From NCBI GenBank assembly GCA_026770585.1, contig MU646525.1, positions 504,185 to 519,765 on the forward strand: a stretch of 15,581 bases of DNA. The letters run 5' to 3'. Shown in pieces: positions 8,301-12,222 of the stretch (the first letter of the stretch is position 1; each line of letters begins with the position of its first letter). The translations under genes were made by a program, and so were the position numbers. This DNA is from Baffinella frigidus. Lineage: Eukaryota; Cryptophyceae; Cryptomonadales; Baffinellaceae. The notes beneath the pieces are model-generated. The model saw only the letters and a program-made list of their open reading frames with translations, was not told the DNA's origin and ran no database searches.

Positions 8301-10576
8301 GTCTGTTGACTAATTCCAGGCTTCTCTGGTACAAATCTTTCCTGGCTCATTTGCTGTCCTGGTACAAAACCTACCCGGTTCAGTCAACTGTGGTGGCGTT
8401 TGAACCGAGTCACAAACTGATTTGAATTTGGTTTGAATCCGTGCGTGCGCTCGGGGAGTGCAAGGACGCCGACTAAGCTGGGAAGGGTCTAGACCTGACC
8501 TGATCTACCTTAAACCTGATCCACACTCATAGGCTAACGGACTAAAAATGGGTTAGTTAGGCCTACGGTATTGACTACGGTAGGCCGTAGGGGCCTAGGG
8601 GGGCTCCTACGAAAAACCGGTAATACCGTAGGGTAATACCGTAGGCCTAACTACCCCATTTTTAGTCCGTTACCCTATTAACACGCTCGGGGGGCAGGTG
8701 TGCGATGGCGCTGGTGCACGCGCGTGTGCGCAGGGTCATCTTCGCTGTGTCCAACCCCGCCGCAGGTGTGCCCAACCCCGCCATGGGTGTGTCTACCCCC
8801 CCCCCCGTGTGTCGAACACCGCCGTGGGTGTGCCCAACCCCGCCCTGGGTGTGCCCAACCCCAGCCACTGTGTTCGACCCCACCATAGGTGGGTCTAACA
8901 CCACCGTGGGTGTTTCCAATACCGCCGTGGGCGTGTCCAAAACCACCGTAGGTGTGTCGAACCCCGCCGCAGGTGTGCCCAACCCCGCTAATCGTGTGTC
9001 CAAACTCGTGTCCAACCCCCCCAGTACGTCGGTTGAAAACCGCCGTGGGTGTGCCCAGCAGCATCGTAGGTGTGCCCAACCCCGCTAATGGTGTGTTCAA
9101 CACACTGTAATTGTAGTTGACGGGTGCCCAATACACTGTAATCGTAGTTAGTAGGTATTCCCAACCCCGCCCTGGGTGTGCCCAACCCCACGTCACTGTG
9201 TTCAATCCCACCATAGGTGTGTCGAACACCACCGAGTGTGTGGCCAACACCACCGTAGGAGTGTCCAACCCCCCCGTATGTGTGTCTAACCCCATGTCAC
9301 TGTGTCCAACCCCACCGCAGGAGTGTCCAACCCCCCCCGTATGTGTGTCCAACTCCACCGCATGTGTGCCTAACACACTGTAATTGTGGTTCCACTTAAC
9401 GCGCTGTGTATAAAAGTAGGTCCAGCACTTCCAAATTGCTGGTGCAAGTTTTAAGTCCTCTTAATCCCGAAACCCGAAACCCGAAACCCGAAACCCGAAA
9501 CCCGAAACCCGAAACCCGAAACCCGAGACCCTGCTCTGATGGTTTCGTGTGGTTTCAGGAGCGCTTGGGTCCCGCTGGGCAGTGCATCTTCAGGTTCGAT
9601 ACCGAAACCCGAGAAAGCCCTTCAGCCCTGAGAAAGGCCTTCAGCCCTGAGAAAGGCCTTCAGTCCTGAAGTCCTTTCTCACCCCGCTTTCAGGCATCGT
9701 GTCTAGCTTTCTGGTACAAAGTTTACCATTGTATTTTCCCCCCAATTGCGCTGTCCCGTTGGGCCGTGCATCTTCAGGTGAAGTCCACCCTCACTTGTCT
9801 CAGAGAATGTGTGAAGTAATGCCTTTTTGCCAACGAAAATTACTGCACGAATGGTTCACTATTACTAGTATGATCCAATTGTGCAGTAATTTTCCTTGCA
9901 GGAAAGGCTTTCATTAATACATTCTCTGAGAAAATCACCGAGGCGCTTTGGACTTTGATTCCCACACCCATATCAAGTGATGTTTTTGCGTTGTTTGCGT
10001 CTCGCGAGTTTATTGGGATTCCTCTATTTTAAGCCGCCAATTTGTACATTTAAAGCATTCTTGGTAGGAATTGGAGCCACGCCTACCGCTTTCCGGTAGG
10101 GAACGTGACCAACTCTCGTACAAACCTGGACGTGCACCTACATCCGTCATTTAAATAGGGGTATTGCCCCGCCTCGACTGGTGTCATATCAGAGAATCTA
10201 TGTAAAGCCTTCCTGCCAACGAAATTTATTACAGAATTGGATCGAATTGGATCACACTAGTAATAGGAAAGCATTCGTGTAGTAACTTTCGTTGGCAGGA
10301 AAGGCCTTTGATTAATACATTCTCTGATAGTAGGTCGGACACCCCCCGGAACACCTCTTCTGAACTCTCAAACACGGTCCACTTGTAAAGGACTTGTCAA
10401 GTTAAAACTTTTAAAATGCTCACATTTCTAGCCTCGAGTGGTTATGTGTGACAGCCCCGGAACCCCTCTTCTGAACTCTGAGTCGCCCCCCGCTTCAGGC
10501 CTCCCTGAACCATCACTACGAGGTCTACAGAGGCCTTCTCGCGTCCGAATGCCCCCAGTTCCCTCCGGCTCCGTGA
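1309..10576 (+). CDS. ADAT3: tRNA-specific adenosine deaminase subunit ADAT3/TAD3, 12 exons, 5' partial
   Basis: Spliced gene; proposed exons 1309-1440, 2060-2124, 2850-2881, 3313-3370, 4380-4445, 5697-5767, 6431-6494, 7529-7593, 7807-7919, 8698-8765, 9559-9593, 10499-10576. They total 847 nt and join in phase into about 281 residues plus TGA. ADAT3 is the structural partner of ADAT2 in the enzyme that converts A34 to inosine in tRNA anticodons. Seen in family order: WPLNF, GFTPDEMTGMKGHM, AVVVDPATG, HPLRHAAM, YLCTGYD, EPCPMCAMALVHAR, GALGSR, SLNHHYEVYRG. The deaminase-fold zinc ligands (His of RHAA, two Cys of PCPMC) are present. The catalytic Glu of HAE is Ala, as expected for ADAT3 and not for ADAT2/TadA. 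Known ADAT3 proteins are roughly 350-420 residues, so an N-terminal part is missing. Family identity is close to certain; individual weak donors and the 6494 boundary are less sure. Confidence 0.93.
1555..1597 (+). pseudogene. Intronic copy of exon a 3' end
   Basis: gaactgttctac...ggcccctcaacttccg matches 1397-1440, followed by GT as at the real donor. It is one base shorter and has lost the AWSKL codons, so it cannot be used in frame. Confidence 0.8.
1868..1930 (+). pseudogene. Frameshifted copy of ADAT3 exon b
   Basis: gccggtcgggggcatgaag then a 5-bp insertion, then AVAGFTPDEMADM. Against exon b, GCG/GCA, ACT/ACA and CCG/CCA are synonymous. The frameshift and lost donor mark it as decayed. 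An insertion (ggttgactaacccg...) separates it from its own gttcag acceptor at about 1834. Confidence 0.8.
2060..2124 (+). CDS. ADAT3: ADAT3 exon b
   Basis: Acceptor gtgtgttcag; donor GTACTC. Reads PPVGGMKAVAGFTPDEMTGM-K with one base left over. The F-T/S-x-x-E-x-x-x-M pattern precedes the first helix of the deaminase domain in ADAT3. The overhanging G joins the GT of the next exon to give Gly, producing MKGHM, equivalent to M-x-x-HM in the family. The preceding intron carries four more copies of the acceptor-side sequence (GACCCGAAACGGTG) and a frameshifted copy of this exon. Confidence 0.85.
2125..2640 (+). other. ADAT3 intron 2, non-repetitive part
   Basis: The open frame of exon b runs on past the donor to a stop near 2211 but loses family similarity at the donor. 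Short palindromes only: caatctcgagattg near 2453-2466, and inverted accggttgtg/cacaaccggt at 2565-2574 and 2590-2599. No gene seen. Confidence 0.5.
2644..2849. repeat. Telomere-like (CCCTAAA)n array abutting exon c
   Basis: Ten perfect CCCTAAA units at 2704-2773 plus flanking degenerate heptamers. It ends ctaaacccag, whose AG is the acceptor of exon c. Confidence 0.95.
2850..2881 (+). CDS. ADAT3: ADAT3 micro-exon c (32 nt)
   Basis: The exon starts right after a (CCCTAAA)n-type array whose last bases ACCCAG form the acceptor. It reads (G)HMHAAIVLAN, the amphipathic first helix of the deaminase fold (family HM..A...A). Donor GTGCGC at 2882 is in phase 0. The next telomere-like array begins about 15 bp beyond the donor, so this exon is almost completely embedded in telomeric repeat. 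Confidence 0.8.
2897..2978. repeat. Telomere-like (CCCTAAA)11 array
   Basis: Eleven perfect units at 2899-2975, starting about 15 bp after the exon c donor. It is the longest uninterrupted run in the window. Confidence 0.97.
3032..3068. repeat. Dispersed 37-bp repeat
   Basis: gccatgtgtgcacccccacc... recurs at 10907-10943 with two mismatches. One copy is in ADAT3 intron 3, the other downstream of the gene. Confidence 0.8.
3313..3370 (+). CDS. ADAT3: ADAT3 exon d (AVVVDPATG)
   Basis: Acceptor gctgggcag, phase 0; donor GTACCA, phase 1. Reads RGEEAGGGRAGAVVVDPAT plus the first base of Gly. AVVVDPA is the first beta strand and loop of the ADAT3 deaminase domain. The purine-rich Gly/Arg stretch before it resembles variable linkers at this point. 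Three partial copies of this exon and its donor lie in the next intron (3470, 3605 and 3771). Confidence 0.88.
3349..3876. repeat. Exon d copies nested with fold-backs
   Basis: The atcctgccac...cgccat sequence of the exon d/intron 4 junction occurs four times (3358, 3470, 3611, 3771). Two copies lie between arms of fold-backs: about 3422-3550 and 3677-3876, arms ttctgttgctc..aggcacacgctga..gacatg..gtattgg. The block is a tandem segmental duplication of about 250-300 bp. The copy at 3605 still reads IVDPATG with synonymous changes but its GT donor is GC. Confidence 0.8.
3568..3603. repeat. G-strand telomere-like block
   Basis: agggtttaggggttagggt..., G-rich on the + strand, opposite to the arrays that abut ADAT3 acceptors. 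Confidence 0.85.
3891..3935. repeat. Head-to-head telomere-like repeats
   Basis: agggtttagggtttag followed at once by ctaccctaaaccctgaaac: G-strand meets C-strand repeats at about 3914, as at a telomere-telomere junction, though only two to three units each side. Confidence 0.8.
3973..4072. repeat. Heptamer array of GGCGGTT variants
   Basis: Five perfect GGCGGTT units at 3999-4033, then two GGGGGTT and degenerate AGGGGTT units. A locally homogenised TTTAGGG relative. Confidence 0.9.
4271..4379. repeat. Degenerate CCCTGAA/CCCTAAA array abutting exon e
   Basis: C-rich heptamers with CCCTGAA dominant; the final gaacccag carries the exon e acceptor. Confidence 0.9.
4380..4445 (+). CDS. ADAT3: ADAT3 exon e
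   Basis: Acceptor ACCCAG at the end of a degenerate CCCTGAA/CCCTAAA array; donor GTAAGG, one of the best donors in the gene. Joined to exon d it reads VVVDPATG-TIITEAYDQSAS, the expected second strand (V-I-A-x-x-x-D) of the domain. It continues APYCAPPSH plus one base. Its 3' end and donor (CCGCCCTCAMACGGTA) are repeated twice in the following intron at 4506 and 4824. Confidence 0.88.
4446..5280 (+). other. ADAT3 intron 5, left part
   Basis: Copies of the exon e 3' junction lie at 4504-4525 (retaining GTAAGG) and 4824-4839. An inverted copy of 4617-4641 is at 15107-15131. The sequence around 4650-4700 resembles 10379-10420. No supported exon; the 91-codon minus-strand frame 4691-4966 includes the duplicated junction sequence. 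Confidence 0.5.
5289..5418. repeat. (CT)n microsatellite
   Basis: About 130 bp of CT/CTCT with minor CA interruptions within intron 5; a long pyrimidine run on the sense strand. Confidence 0.97.
5502..5553. repeat. Short CCCTAAA-type array
   Basis: Degenerate C-rich heptamers ending tatacccag, directly before the truncated exon f copy. Confidence 0.9.
5557..5595 (+). pseudogene. Truncated copy of ADAT3 exon f
   Basis: 38 bp identical to 5704-5741 except one base (cttctgg/cttccgg). Reads SGLLEAGRHPLR, then breaks into a telomere-like array exactly where exon f continues to HAAM. It has its own ACCCAG acceptor. A shorter relic (ggcagcggtattccg) is at 5461-5475. Confidence 0.9.
5596..5696. repeat. 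CCCAAAA/CCCTAAA array abutting exon f
   Basis: CCCAAAA heptamers followed by CCCTAAA, ending acccag, the exon f acceptor. Confidence 0.95.
5697..5767 (+). CDS. ADAT3: ADAT3 exon f, HPLRHAAM pseudo-catalytic motif
   Basis: Acceptor ACCCAG ends a CCCAAAA/CCCTAAA array; donor GTACGA, phase 0. Reads (D)GDSGLPEAGR then HPLRHAAMCAIQQ. HPLRHA is the zinc-ligand motif. In active deaminases it is HAE; here the Glu is Ala, as in plant-type TAD3. That marks the protein as the inactive partner subunit. A truncated copy of its first half lies just upstream at 5557, separated from it only by the telomere-like array. Confidence 0.93.
5823..5856. repeat. Perfect 16-bp-stem hairpin
   Basis: cacgtccctccccgga and its complement with a 2-nt loop, 56 bp into intron 6. 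The inner ccccggacatccgggg recurs at 13055-13070. Confidence 0.85.
5990..6091 (+). pseudogene. Broken copy of exon f with 62-bp insertion
   Basis: gacccgctgcggccatgtgtgcta, then 62 bp (6015-6076), then gctatccagcaggtacg. It matches exon f 3' end plus donor, less a 5-bp deletion in RHA. GCTA is repeated on both sides of the insert, like a 4-bp target-site duplication. Confidence 0.8.
6129..6366. repeat. Duplicated cagtctgtattcacttcggc block with hairpin
   Basis: The block occurs at 6129 and 6293. The second copy folds into a perfect 19-bp stem (6318-6336 with 6348-6366, 11-nt loop). Confidence 0.85.
6279..6293 (+). pseudogene. Copy of ADAT3 exon g start
   Basis: After an excellent acceptor (ttttcttgtttttgcag) reads VAALH with GCT/GCG, GCC/GCG, CTG/TTG and CAC/CAT against exon g, all synonymous. 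It then runs into the cagtctgtattc repeat and a stop at 6321. If spliced instead of 6431 it would truncate the protein. Confidence 0.75.
6431..6494 (+). CDS. ADAT3: ADAT3 exon g (VAALH), 3' boundary uncertain
   Basis: Acceptor gtacattgcag; reads VAALHRERDGITIGPSSDAT-Q plus one base. It continues the helix begun by AMCAIQQ and then enters the variable linker. Two donors keep the needed phase 1: GTGCCA at 6495 and GTCAGA at 6519. The latter would add eight residues. A 151-bp fold-back starts at 6541, just beyond both. A second start of this exon (VAALHQ, all codon differences synonymous up to H) lies at 6279. Confidence 0.75.
6541..6691. mobile_element. Fold-back MITE with 50-bp near-perfect TIRs
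   Basis: Arms 6541-6590 and 6642-6691 match 49/50; termini CCTAGCTCTG. Flanked by ATA/ATA, a possible 3-bp target duplication. The 51-bp loop has no gene. The high arm identity suggests it is young. CTAGCTCTG termini also occur at 540-548, about 4889, 10616 and 10744. Confidence 0.9.
6692..7100 (+). other. ADAT3 intron 7, middle part
   Basis: Two related tttgataggakcctg stretches (6729 and 6933), a ttcgaccg/cggtcgaa hairpin (6842-6863), and a degenerate ~20-bp repeat of [CA]TGCTRGTCAATC type at about 6986-7090. No exon recognised. Confidence 0.5.
7103..7268 (+). pseudogene. Copies of ADAT3 exon h, possible alternative exon
   Basis: The exon start occurs at 7103 (gcgcggac after ttctgattccag) and again at 7222 (gggcggacggcaacgcatc). 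The second reads ADGNASSNRKPAETL, then GTGATT as donor. Its entry phase 1 and exit phase 0 equal those of exon h, so it could be spliced in its place but not together with it. The 119-bp segment between the two copied starts is missing from the 7529 version. Confidence 0.6.
7287..7306. repeat. Perfect 20-bp palindrome
   Basis: gtgattgact and its complement, no loop; centre of a larger inverted arrangement of gtcaatc/gattgac motifs. Confidence 0.85.
7329..7500. mobile_element. Fold-back MITE, family alpha, copy 2
   Basis: 172 bp with 25-bp TIRs (taccaccaaccctcacggtt..) matching 24/25. It lies 28 bp before exon h. Terminus shared with the elements at 129-275 and 15163-15323. Confidence 0.9.
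7529..7593 (+). CDS. ADAT3: ADAT3 exon h, charged linker
   Basis: Acceptor gggttccag, donor GTGTGC (same hexamer as the exon j donor). Reads VDGNASSKRKPSEALEDSEG-L, a low-conservation linker expected between HPLRHA and YLCTGYD. The assignment rests on phase (in 1, out 0), splice sites, and a related copy at 7222-7268. Four of the eight codon differences from that copy are synonymous. The copy has compatible phases and could be an alternative exon. Confidence 0.65.
7606..7805. repeat. Intron 8: CCCTACA array to CCCTAAA and CACCAAA variants
   Basis: About ten CCCTACA heptamers, then CCCTAAA, then CACCAAA/CCCCAAA forms, ending caacccag. The 213-bp intron is nearly all repeat, and the array supplies the exon i acceptor. 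Confidence 0.93.
7807..7919 (+). CDS. ADAT3: ADAT3 exon i, YLCTGYD and first zinc Cys
   Basis: The intron before it is entirely heptamer repeat and supplies the acceptor CCAACCCAG. The donor GTGAGT at 7920 is a perfect consensus. The exon reads a Gly/Glu-rich linker NEPGGGALVGEGGGAEGRDG, then QYLCTGYDVYLTCEPCP, ending in AT of the Met codon. YLCTGYD is diagnostic of ADAT3 against ADAT2. Cys of EPCPMC is a zinc ligand. An alternative start at 7870 (AG before YLC) would drop the linker but also keeps phase. Confidence 0.92.
8000..8255. repeat. Telomere-like array in intron 9
   Basis: CACTAAA/CCATAAA variants grade into clean CCCTAAA runs at about 8105-8150 and 8205-8255, all C-rich on the sense strand. 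The array is followed at 8262 by a decayed exon j copy. Confidence 0.95.
8262..8301 (+). pseudogene. Decayed copy of ADAT3 exon j start
   Basis: tacacgcttggggatctg|gtgtgcgatggcg parallels aacacgctcggggggcag|gtgtgcgatggcg at 8680. The AG acceptor is TG. The frame reads CAMACLHVC then stops. Confidence 0.8.
8535..8672. mobile_element. Fold-back element, 38-bp TIRs
   Basis: Arms 8535-8572 and 8635-8672 match 37/38 (taacggactaaaaatgggtt...). The interior ggggcctaggggggctcctacg resembles the elements at 11243, 11503 and 14974. It ends 25 bp before exon j and occupies the place of its polypyrimidine tract. Confidence 0.9.
8698..8765 (+). CDS. ADAT3: ADAT3 exon j, CAMALVHAR and second zinc Cys
   Basis: Acceptor gggggcag; the first G completes Met. 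Reads CAMALVHARVRRVIFAVSNP then AA plus one base. Across the junction with exon i it makes EPCPMCAMALVHAR, the second half of the deaminase zinc site. Donor GTGTGC at 8766, phase 1. The last 19 exon bases are the first unit of the minisatellite that fills the next intron. A decayed copy of the exon start lies at 8279. Confidence 0.94.
8747..9391. repeat. 21-bp minisatellite seeded by exon j
   Basis: Units of about 21 bp, GTGTGCCCAACCCCGCCGYRG type, about 28 in number. The first is the end of exon j (gtgtccaaccccgccgcag). Many units keep GCAGGTGTG, i.e. the exon j donor. A higher-order insert aacacactgtaattgtagtt occurs three times (about 9099, 9131, 9372). Long frames on both strands result from the period being a multiple of three. 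Confidence 0.93.
9464..9530. repeat. (CCCGAAA)n heptamer array
   Basis: About nine CCCGAAA units, 30 bp before exon k's acceptor region. Confidence 0.95.
9559..9593 (+). CDS. ADAT3: ADAT3 micro-exon k (35 nt)
   Basis: Good acceptor tgtggtttcag. The two leading bases complete Gly to give GALGSRWAVHLQ, the family's GALG[ST]R segment. Donor GTTCGA, phase 0. A copy at 9748-9777 has two synonymous changes and an in-frame 3-bp deletion. The copy has a better donor (GTGAAG) but has lost the AG acceptor. Confidence 0.88.
9611..9667. repeat. 3 x 19-bp tandem repeat
   Basis: gagaaaggccttcagccct three times with single-base changes, just inside intron 11. Confidence 0.93.
9748..9777 (+). pseudogene. 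Copy of ADAT3 exon k
   Basis: Reads ALSRWAVHLQ against ALGSRWAVHLQ: one in-frame 3-bp deletion plus CGC/CGT and GCA/GCC, both synonymous. Followed by donor GTGAAG, but the upstream AG is gone (caatt). Confidence 0.85.
9798..9931. mobile_element. Fold-back MITE, TCTCAGAGAATG family, copy 1
   Basis: 134 bp; TIRs tctcagagaatg... extend inward through ..gaaaattactgcac. Same family as 10187-10329; partial relic at about 11947-11993. Confidence 0.88.
10187..10329. mobile_element. Fold-back MITE, TCTCAGAGAATG family, copy 2
   Basis: 143 bp; arms tatcagagaat...cctgccaacgaaa and complement. Two members of the family lie in ADAT3 intron 11 in the same orientation. Confidence 0.88.
10344..10368. repeat. 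Copy of exon l upstream sequence
   Basis: ccccggaacacctcttctga... matches 10455-10479 with one mismatch. The latter lies just before the exon l acceptor. Confidence 0.85.
10499..10576 (+). CDS. ADAT3: ADAT3 terminal exon l
   Basis: Acceptor ccccgcttcag, phase 0. Reads ASLNHHYEVYRGLLASECPQ, then FPPAP and TGA at 10574-10576. [LD]LNH[HR][FY]xV[YF]RG is the conserved ADAT3 C-terminus, and a short tail follows as in animal homologues. GALGSRWAVHLQ plus ASLNHHYEVYRG aligns without gaps to the family C-terminus, which fixes both the last junction and the strand. A 25-bp piece of the sequence just upstream of this exon is repeated at 10344. Confidence 0.94.
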   Translation, partial: ASLNHHYEVYRGLLASECPQFPPAP

Positions 10577-10615
10577 CTGCCCGAGGACAAGACTCGTGCC
10601 GCTTCCTCCCTCTCT

Positions 10616-10744
10616 CTAGCTCTGCCTCACACGGTTTGGCGTTGAGAATTTGGCGAGACCGGAAATTGATTCCCCGGGGGTTGGATTCAAATCCGTTAAC
10701 TTTTGAGTGAAAACGACCAGTCAACCCGAGTCAGGCAGAGCTAG
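10616..10744. mobile_element. Fold-back element in presumed ADAT3 3' UTR
   Basis: TIRs ctagctctgcctcacacggt and (complement) ctagctctgcctgactcggg. It starts 40 bp after the stop codon. The same end occurs at 523-548. Confidence 0.75.
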
Positions 10745-10825
10745 TCTCTCAGTAAACGCCTCCACTCGCACGTCAGGACTGCCCCCACATCCTACAACGC
10801 CGTGAAGTGTGCAGGGGTACCTCAC

Positions 10826-10912
10826 TCTTGAGAGAGAGAGAGGCCTTGATTACTTCCAACATGCCGCCCTTGAGAGAGAAAGGCCTTGATTACTTCCAAC
10901 ATGGCCGCCATG
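10826..10912. repeat. Two-copy 43-bp tandem repeat
   Basis: cttgagagagaRaggccttgattacttccaacatg.. twice, leading into the dispersed repeat shared with 3032-3068. Confidence 0.85.
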
Positions 10913-11010
10913 TATGCACCCCCACCGAGGCTGTGCCTGAGCACCTCGCTCTTTGCATTTAGGCTATGTAGAGCGGGCGAGGCGTTTCTACTCTGGGGTG
11001 CATTTTGGAG

Positions 11011-11100
11011 GTCCCTTAGGTTCTTTTAACTCCCACCATAGGCGGACACCGGAACTTGTTCTGCAGAAAAGCCATGCTTCCTTTCGGATCACATTCAGGC
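11011..11100 (-). repeat. Dispersed 90-bp repeat, inverted copy at 13301-13390
   Basis: About 80% identical inverted partner at 13301-13390 and a 40-bp third copy at 12086-12125. In both long copies one frame reads RCPPMV.VKRT then stop, after a cttttctgcag/ctttctgcag acceptor-like string. The codon differences are mostly non-synonymous, so coding is doubtful. Confidence 0.75.
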
Positions 11101-11242
11101 CCTCCGGTGCAGAGGATCGCAAAAACTCCGACGTGGAGGGACGTGTAGTGTGGTCACATGGGTTTCAATAAACTATTGTCTCGTGGTGCACCCTCCTAGG
11201 AACAGTTCCCGCCTGGCGGGAACCGCCGTGAGGTGTGCCTGA

Positions 11243-11372
11243 GTACAGGGGTACCTCGCCCATCAGGAGCCGCCCCCCCCCCTGAGACCGCCGCAGGGCT
11301 TTAGGTATACATGTAGGCCTACTGTAGGATCCTAGGGGGTTGCGCGTCCTTGTGAGCGAGGTATACCTGAAC
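11243..11372. mobile_element. Fold-back, GTACAGGGGTACCTCGC family, copy 1
   Basis: Imperfect arms gtacaggggtacctcgcccat.. and complement gttcaggtatacctcgctca..; interior ggcctactgtaggatcctaggggg. Confidence 0.75.
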
Positions 11373-11502
11373 CTCGCTCTTAGAGTTGTTTCTGGACCCT
11401 GCGGTGCAACCACCCCCTCGGGGGGATATGCAGTGTGGTCATTTTGGTTTCAATAACCTGTTCTCTCGCGGTGCACCCCCCAGCGCCGCCCACCCACGGC
11501 TC

Positions 11503-11625
11503 GTACAGGGGTACCTCGCTCATAAGAAACTGCCCCCCCCCTAGGACCACCGTAGGGCCCTAGGCATAGGCCTACTGTAGGGTCCTAGGGGGGGGCGGTT
11601 TCTTATGAGCAAGGTACCCCTGTAC
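11503..11625. mobile_element. Fold-back, GTACAGGGGTACCTCGC family, copy 2
   Basis: 123 bp, nearly fully self-complementary (gtacaggggtacctcgctca..cataagaaac arms). Partial third copy at about 12542-12600. Confidence 0.9.
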
Positions 11626-11840
11626 TCCTCCTCGCTTCTTCCTCCTCCTGTTCTTGCTCGCCGCGGCGCCGGCCGCTGCGCTGATCACGCGCCCCCTGGT
11701 GGCTCGCGCGACCGCACCCGCACTCCGGCTCCGCGGTAGTTGACACCGATCGCGTAGTCTAAGTATCCGTCGGCATCGCCCCCCTGAGGATGTACTCCAT
11801 GAACTCGATCATCACTACTTCATGACGAATAGATGGAGTT

Positions 11841-11894
11841 CAGCCTCAGGGGCCAGGGCGCAATACGTGTATTGAGCCCTCGCCCCTGAGGCTG
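11841..11894. repeat. 26-bp-arm cruciform sequence
   Basis: cagcctcaggggccagggcg..caatac with complement, 24/26 matches, 2-nt loop. A third cccctgagg copy is at about 11782. Confidence 0.85.
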
Positions 11895-12138
11895 CCGCAG
11901 AAGCCTGTGGCCTCAAGGTGAGCGGCATTCTTCTTTCAAAAATCTGCCTGAAAATTGCTGCACGATTCTTTCATTCGTGTAGTAATTTTCGTTGCCAGCC
12001 AGGTTCAAAGAAAAATACTTGCTCCTCCATCAACGTTGGAGAGAATCGCTCTACACAGCTTCCAGCTTGAGAACCAGTTCCAGTGTCTGCCTATGATGGG
12101 AGTCAAAAATAACCTGAAGGCCTCCTTCGAGAGTCGCT

Positions 12139-12222
12139 TTACAAAGCTTCCAGCTTGAGGCGCGCGCGGTTCTGCATCTCGCGGAAAGCGTACTCGCTCG
12201 CCCCCATCGATCCCAGCTTCCG
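12139..12222 (-). CDS. Terminal exon of unidentified minus-strand gene
   Basis: On the minus strand an acceptor (cactcggcag) is followed by RKLGSMGASEYAFREMQNRA and RLKLEAL, then TAA at 12141-12139. It is charged, helix-forming and unlike the surrounding repeats. I do not recognise the family. A possible preceding exon is 12365-12317 (LYTDDARWQRKLALER, then GTACAG), although RKL after GCAG in both may mean one is a copy. The last ~31 bp recur at 12041-12071, the same exon-copy habit as ADAT3. Transcription would converge on ADAT3. Confidence 0.5.
   Translation of the reverse strand, partial: RKLGSMGASEYAFREMQNRARLKLEAL

Larger units (their letters stand above)
10577..12138. other. Convergent intergenic region
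   Basis: Between the ADAT3 stop (+) and the stop of the minus-strand exon at 12139. Contains fold-backs, a 285-bp tandem duplication (11148-11432 and from 11433, sharing gtgtggtca..ggtttcaataa), a perfect hairpin gttcccgcc/ggcgggaac at 11205-11223, and a dispersed 90-bp repeat (11011-11100). No confident gene. Confidence 0.6.

Noticed and set aside
8678-9376. 232-codon minus-strand frame rich in VGHTHGG-type repeats
   Set aside because: It is the 21-bp minisatellite read backwards. A period divisible by three opens several frames on both strands, and the array lies in ADAT3 intron 10.
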